This document shows positions 61,138-64,000 of a DNA stretch of 64,000 bases, in pieces; the stretch's first letter is position 1, and every line of letters starts with the position of its first letter. The notes beneath the pieces are model-generated. The model saw only the letters and a program-made list of their open reading frames with translations, was not told where the DNA came from and did no database searches. The stretch covers positions 372,001 through 436,000 of the forward strand of contig NZ_FNPW01000004.1 in the NCBI RefSeq assembly GCF_900107395.1, in the 5' to 3' direction. The position numbers and the translations under genes are program-made. The DNA comes from Pseudomonas sp. NFIX28 (lineage in GTDB: Bacteria; Pseudomonadota; Gammaproteobacteria; Pseudomonadales; Pseudomonadaceae).

Positions 61138-61746
61138 ATGATGCTGACCACCCTCGAGCAACTGGAAGCGATCTACGGCCAACCCATTGAGCGGGCCGTA
61201 CGCAAGGAAATCCCCTTCCTCAACGCGGATTACCAGGCCATGGTGCGCGCCTCGCCGCTGGTGATCCTGAGCACCGTCGGCCCGGACGGCATGGACGGCT
61301 CGCCCCGCGGCGATGCACCGGGTTTCGTGCGGATCCTCGACGAGCGCACCCTGGCCCTGCCCGACCGCCCGGGCAACAACCGCATCGACAGCCTGCGCAA
61401 TATCATCAGCGACCCGCGGGTGGCGCTGCTGTTCATCATCCCGGGCATCGGCGAGACCCTGCGGGTCAATGGCCGGGCGCGCATCTCAAACGAGCCGGCG
61501 CTGCTGGAAAGCTTCGCGGTACATGGCAAGGCGGCGCGCACGGTGATTCTGGTGGATGTCGAGGCGGCCTATTTCCACTGCTCCAAGGCCATCGTGCGTT
61601 CCGACCTGTGGAACCCCGAGCATTACCTGGAACGCTCGGCCCTGCCCTCGGCCGGCGCCATCCTCAAGCGCCTTTGCGACGGCCAGTTCGACGCCGAGCG
61701 CTACGACCGGGAAATGCCGGAGCGCGTGCAAAACAGCCTGTATTAA
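61138..61746 (+). CDS. Pyridoxamine 5'-phosphate oxidase-family flavoprotein
   Basis: 202 residues, split beta-barrel FMN-binding fold: LVILSTVGPDGMDGSPRGDAPGF and LPDRPGNNRIDSLRNIISDPRVALLFIIPG are the usual blocks of the PPOX subgroup related to MSMEG_1061. Such proteins reduce or oxidise small substrates with FMN or F420; FMN is more likely here. Start 61138 or the second ATG at 61141. Confidence 0.9.
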   Translation: MMLTTLEQLEAIYGQPIERAVRKEIPFLNADYQAMVRASPLVILSTVGPDGMDGSPRGDAPGFVRILDERTLALPDRPGNNRIDSLRNIISDPRVALLFIIPGIGETLRVNGRARISNEPALLESFAVHGKAARTVILVDVEAAYFHCSKAIVRSDLWNPEHYLERSALPSAGAILKRLCDGQFDAERYDREMPERVQNSLY

Positions 61747-61753
61747 ATGCTTC

Positions 61754-61843
61754 TGTAGGAGCGAAGCTTGCTCGCGATAAAGGTTAACGCGGTACATCAG
61801 CCAGACCGCGGCGCCCTTTTCGCGGGCAAGCCTCGCTCCTACG
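61754..61843 (+). repeat. Mixed REP pair
   Basis: The left copy TGTAGGAGCGAAGCTTGCTC (from 61754) is of the GAAGCTTGCTCGCGAT kind. The inverted right copy CGGGCAAGCCTCGCTCCTAC (ending 61842) is of the GAGGCTTGCCCGCGA kind. The pair therefore combines the two subtypes. Confidence 0.83.
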
Positions 61844-61858
61844 CGCGGCGTCATGCCT

Positions 61859-62356
61859 TTATAACTCCAGCACCATTTCATGCCAGGCCATGCCGCCATG
61901 GTCCGACGCCGAGGCCTTGAGGTAGACGAAGCCGAAGCGCTCGTACAGCGGCACATGCCGCTCCTTGCACATCAGGTTGATGCTGGCCTTGCCCAGGCCG
62001 CGCATGCGCTCGATGAAAGCCTCCAGCAAATGCCGGGAAATACCCTGGCCCTGGAAGTCCGGGTGCACCACCACCGACATGATCACCACGTGAGGCCCGG
62101 CCGGGTCGTGGCCAATCAGTTCCTTGAACGCCTCGTCGGCCATCTCGACCTCGAAAGCGGCGCCGGAGTTGATGAAACCGGCCACCACGCCATCCACTTC
62201 GGCAACGATGAAGCCTTCGGGCCAGGTGGCGATGCGGGTGGCGATCTTGTCCCGCGTGGCGGCTTCGTCGCCTTCGTAGGCCAGGGTTTCGATGGCGAAG
62301 CAAGGGTCCAGGTCAGCGGTAGCGACTTGGCGGATCAACGGGCTGGAGATGGTCAT
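61859..62356 (-). CDS. GNAT-family N-acetyltransferase
   Basis: 165 residues from the ATG at 62356 (an in-frame ATG at 62395 is possible; neither has a strong ribosome site). Acetyl-CoA motif: VVHPDFQGQGISRHLLEAFIERMRGLG, preceded by VVIMSV and followed by CKERHVPLYERFGFV. Residues AETLAYEGDEAATRDKI are usual for a small-molecule acetyltransferase. Substrate unknown. Confidence 0.86.
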   Translation of the reverse strand: MTISSPLIRQVATADLDPCFAIETLAYEGDEAATRDKIATRIATWPEGFIVAEVDGVVAGFINSGAAFEVEMADEAFKELIGHDPAGPHVVIMSVVVHPDFQGQGISRHLLEAFIERMRGLGKASINLMCKERHVPLYERFGFVYLKASASDHGGMAWHEMVLEL

Positions 62357-62526
62357 GGAAGGCAGGTCGGCGATGGCGGAAATGCCGCCGATCATAAAGT
62401 AATAAGCTGGGCATATCGATTGGCGGCCAGGCCGTAAAGCTTGCGTAGAGTCGCTGTCATCCGCGCGTCGATCCGGCTATTTATCAGGGTTCAATCTTTC
62501 CATCCTGATCGAGTACGGAAGTCGCC

Positions 62527-62637
62527 ATGAGCAATGTTCAGATCGGTTTGCTGGTGCTGCTGGGCATCAGTGCCTTCGGTTTTGTCACCCTGTCCATCGA
62601 CCTGTGGCGCGCCCGCCGGCCGGGCAAGGGCAAATGA
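62527..62637 (+). CDS. Very small single-helix membrane protein
   Basis: 36 residues: a short polar start (MSNVQ), one hydrophobic helix (IGLLVLLGISAFGFVTLSI) and a basic tail (DLWRARRPGKGK), which predicts the C terminus in the cytoplasm. It stands alone between two minus-strand genes, 131 bp from the previous start. No strong ribosome site (CGGAAG at 62516-62521, six bases before the ATG). Plausible but unproven. Confidence 0.5.
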   Translation: MSNVQIGLLVLLGISAFGFVTLSIDLWRARRPGKGK

Positions 62638-62673
62638 CCGGGCCCGCAGGCCCGGCCAATCGCAGGGGGCGGG

Positions 62674-63162
62674 TCACTGCTCCTTGAGCGGCAGCCAGAT
62701 TTCCAGCACGCCGTGGCCGGTATCGGGGTTGAAATCGGCGCTGTAGCGTTCGAATTCCGGCGCCTCGGCGGCTTCGCGCCCGGACTGTGGCAGCCAGGTT
62801 TTCCAGATGTATTGGAAGGTCTGCGGCAAGTCCGCGAGCGGCCCCTTGTGCTCGAACACCGCGTAGTGCTGCGGCGGCACCTCGACCCAGCGATACAGCC
62901 CGGGCAGGTCGTCGAGCTTGCTGATCTCGACCCCGGCGATGTATTCGAAACCGCCCTCGCCGTCGGGGTTGCAGCAAATGCCGTAGGTCGTCTCCCCCAC
63001 CTGGCCGGGGATCTTGCCCAGATGCGGTATGAAGCGTTCCCAGAGCTCAGGAATGCGTTGCGTCGTCTGCGGAGTAAAACGCCCGCCCAGACCGGCGATC
63101 AGCAGAAAACGCCCCTTTTTGAAGCACGGTACCGGCCCATGGGCCTGTTTTTGCACATCCAT
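62674..63162 (-). CDS. GyrI-like/AraC effector-binding domain protein
   Basis: 162 residues consisting only of a SHS2-type small-molecule-binding domain: IAGLGGRFTPQTTQRIPELWERF, TYGICCNPDGEGGFEYIAGVE, LYRWVEVPPQHYAVFEHKGPL and the end GVLEIWLPL. No helix-turn-helix is present. Such stand-alone proteins bind hydrophobic or cationic compounds. Start at 63162 with AGGAG nine bases upstream. Confidence 0.88.
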   Translation of the reverse strand: MDVQKQAHGPVPCFKKGRFLLIAGLGGRFTPQTTQRIPELWERFIPHLGKIPGQVGETTYGICCNPDGEGGFEYIAGVEISKLDDLPGLYRWVEVPPQHYAVFEHKGPLADLPQTFQYIWKTWLPQSGREAAEAPEFERYSADFNPDTGHGVLEIWLPLKEQ

Positions 63163-63226
63163 AATGCAACTCCTGGCTGAAGAACACGCGGCTGGGAGTA
63201 TAGAAGCCAACCCCCGAACCGCCGTG

Positions 63227-63892
63227 TCAGAGCCCGGGAAGTTCCGCGACCGCCGAACCGACGATGAATTCCTGGTAACCGGAAAGGATCACGTAGACCG
63301 CGAAATAGCAGAAGATCGCCGCAGATGCCAGGTAGGAGTAGCGCAACAGCTTGTCGCCCAGCAGCTTGCCGCCCTGGGTCGCGGCAAGGCATAGGCCCAT
63401 CACCCAGGCCAGCCCGGCGCAAAAGAAACCGCTGAGGAACAGCCCCGAACTGAGCAGGTCGCCGCCACCGGAACGGGCAATCAGGGTGCCGCCCACCGCG
63501 GCGAACCAGAGGATCGCGCTGGGGGACGACATGGCCAGGAAGATGCCGCGGAAAAACTCCTTGCGCGGCGAACCGTTGTCGACCGCACCGGCCTCGGCCA
63601 GCACGGCGCTGTGATGGATCGCCGAATAGATCATCTTCGCCGCGAAATACACCAGCAGCACCGAGCCGCCGATCCACAACACCCAGCGCACCGCCTCGTA
63701 CTGCAGCAGCACGGTCATTCCGGCCAGCGCCAGCACGGCGTAGACCAGGTCGCCGACACAGGTGCCCAGGCCCAGGCAGAAACCCTGGAAATAACCACGC
63801 TGCATGGCCAGGGTAATCATCGCGATATTGGCCACGCCTATGTCCAGGCACAGCGAAAGGCTCAGCAGAAAGCCGCTGGTAAACTCCATCAT
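63227..63892 (-). CDS. LysE-family amino acid exporter
   Basis: 221 residues, six predicted membrane helices. Family traits: FLLSLSLCLDIGVANIAMI in helix 1, GFCLGLGTCVGDLVYAVLAL in helix 2, and the conserved SSPSAILWFAAVGG in the C-terminal half. It exports an amino acid or related metabolite; substrate unknown. A second ATG three bases later is an alternative start. Confidence 0.9.
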   Translation of the reverse strand: MMEFTSGFLLSLSLCLDIGVANIAMITLAMQRGYFQGFCLGLGTCVGDLVYAVLALAGMTVLLQYEAVRWVLWIGGSVLLVYFAAKMIYSAIHHSAVLAEAGAVDNGSPRKEFFRGIFLAMSSPSAILWFAAVGGTLIARSGGGDLLSSGLFLSGFFCAGLAWVMGLCLAATQGGKLLGDKLLRYSYLASAAIFCYFAVYVILSGYQEFIVGSAVAELPGL

Positions 63893-64000
63893 TCATCCTG
63901 TTCGATGCGGTTGTTCGAGTGGGGGGTATTTAACGCGGGCGGGCCCGGCGAACACAACGCGCGTGCCGCGACTGCCGCCACCATGATGCAAATCCCTGTC

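Overview
The window is chromosomal DNA from a Pseudomonas, most likely the P. fluorescens/protegens/chlororaphis group. The basis is the high GC content, the rsmA-lysC-alaS order, the aot-argR and ast (aru) arginine loci arranged as in Pseudomonas, a DUF2790 protein, and numerous short palindromic REP repeats typical of this group. Both ends are cut from a larger replicon; no replication origin, CRISPR array or intact insertion sequence was seen.

Layout. (1) 1-6.9 kb: tRNA-Arg and tRNA-Ser, then rsmA, lysC, alaS and a threonine aldolase gene, all on the minus strand; an FMN riboswitch then precedes a type II lumazine synthase gene on the plus strand. (2) 7.1-20.6 kb: arginine utilisation. The ast/aru operon encodes the succinyltransferase pathway that converts arginine to glutamate. 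Next to it, aotJ-Q-M-O-P encodes arginine/ornithine uptake and argR the AraC-type regulator. Candidate ArgR half-sites lie before astC and aotJ. (3) 21.2-26.1 kb: acsA, a small DUF2790 protein, and nrdB without nrdA beside it, preceded by a probable NrdR box.

(4) 26.1-36.2 kb is the accessory region and the most interesting part. It holds two unrecognised genes, a vgrG with an extra C-terminal domain, a two-HKD phospholipase D effector of the Tle5/PldB type, and three tandem exported Sel1-repeat immunity paralogues with overlapping reading frames. A small membrane protein and remains of a regulator and a transporter follow. No other type VI secretion genes are present, so this is an orphan vgrG-effector-immunity island. 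The immunity genes and the last part of the effector gene are visibly more AT-rich than their surroundings, and the third immunity gene looks like a recombinant of the other two.

(5) 36.2-64 kb: ordinary but varied chromosomal genes. They include an XRE-type protein, a P-loop kinase, a metallo-beta-lactamase-fold hydrolase divergent from a TetR regulator across a near-perfect palindrome, a PAS-PAS chemoreceptor, and a LysR regulator divergent from a glutamine-amidotransferase-like protein that lacks its catalytic histidine. Further along are a periplasmic glycerophosphodiesterase, a sterol-desaturase-like protein, a membrane chemoreceptor, a CorA/ZntB-like channel, a PiT phosphate transporter and a pqi operon with PqiA split into two genes. 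A PACE efflux protein divergent from a LysR regulator comes next, then an ECF42 sigma-factor operon with DGPF, SRPBCC and SnoaL-like proteins and a recognisable promoter, then small acetyltransferase, flavoprotein and exporter genes. Two REP families, mostly as inverted pairs, mark many operon boundaries.
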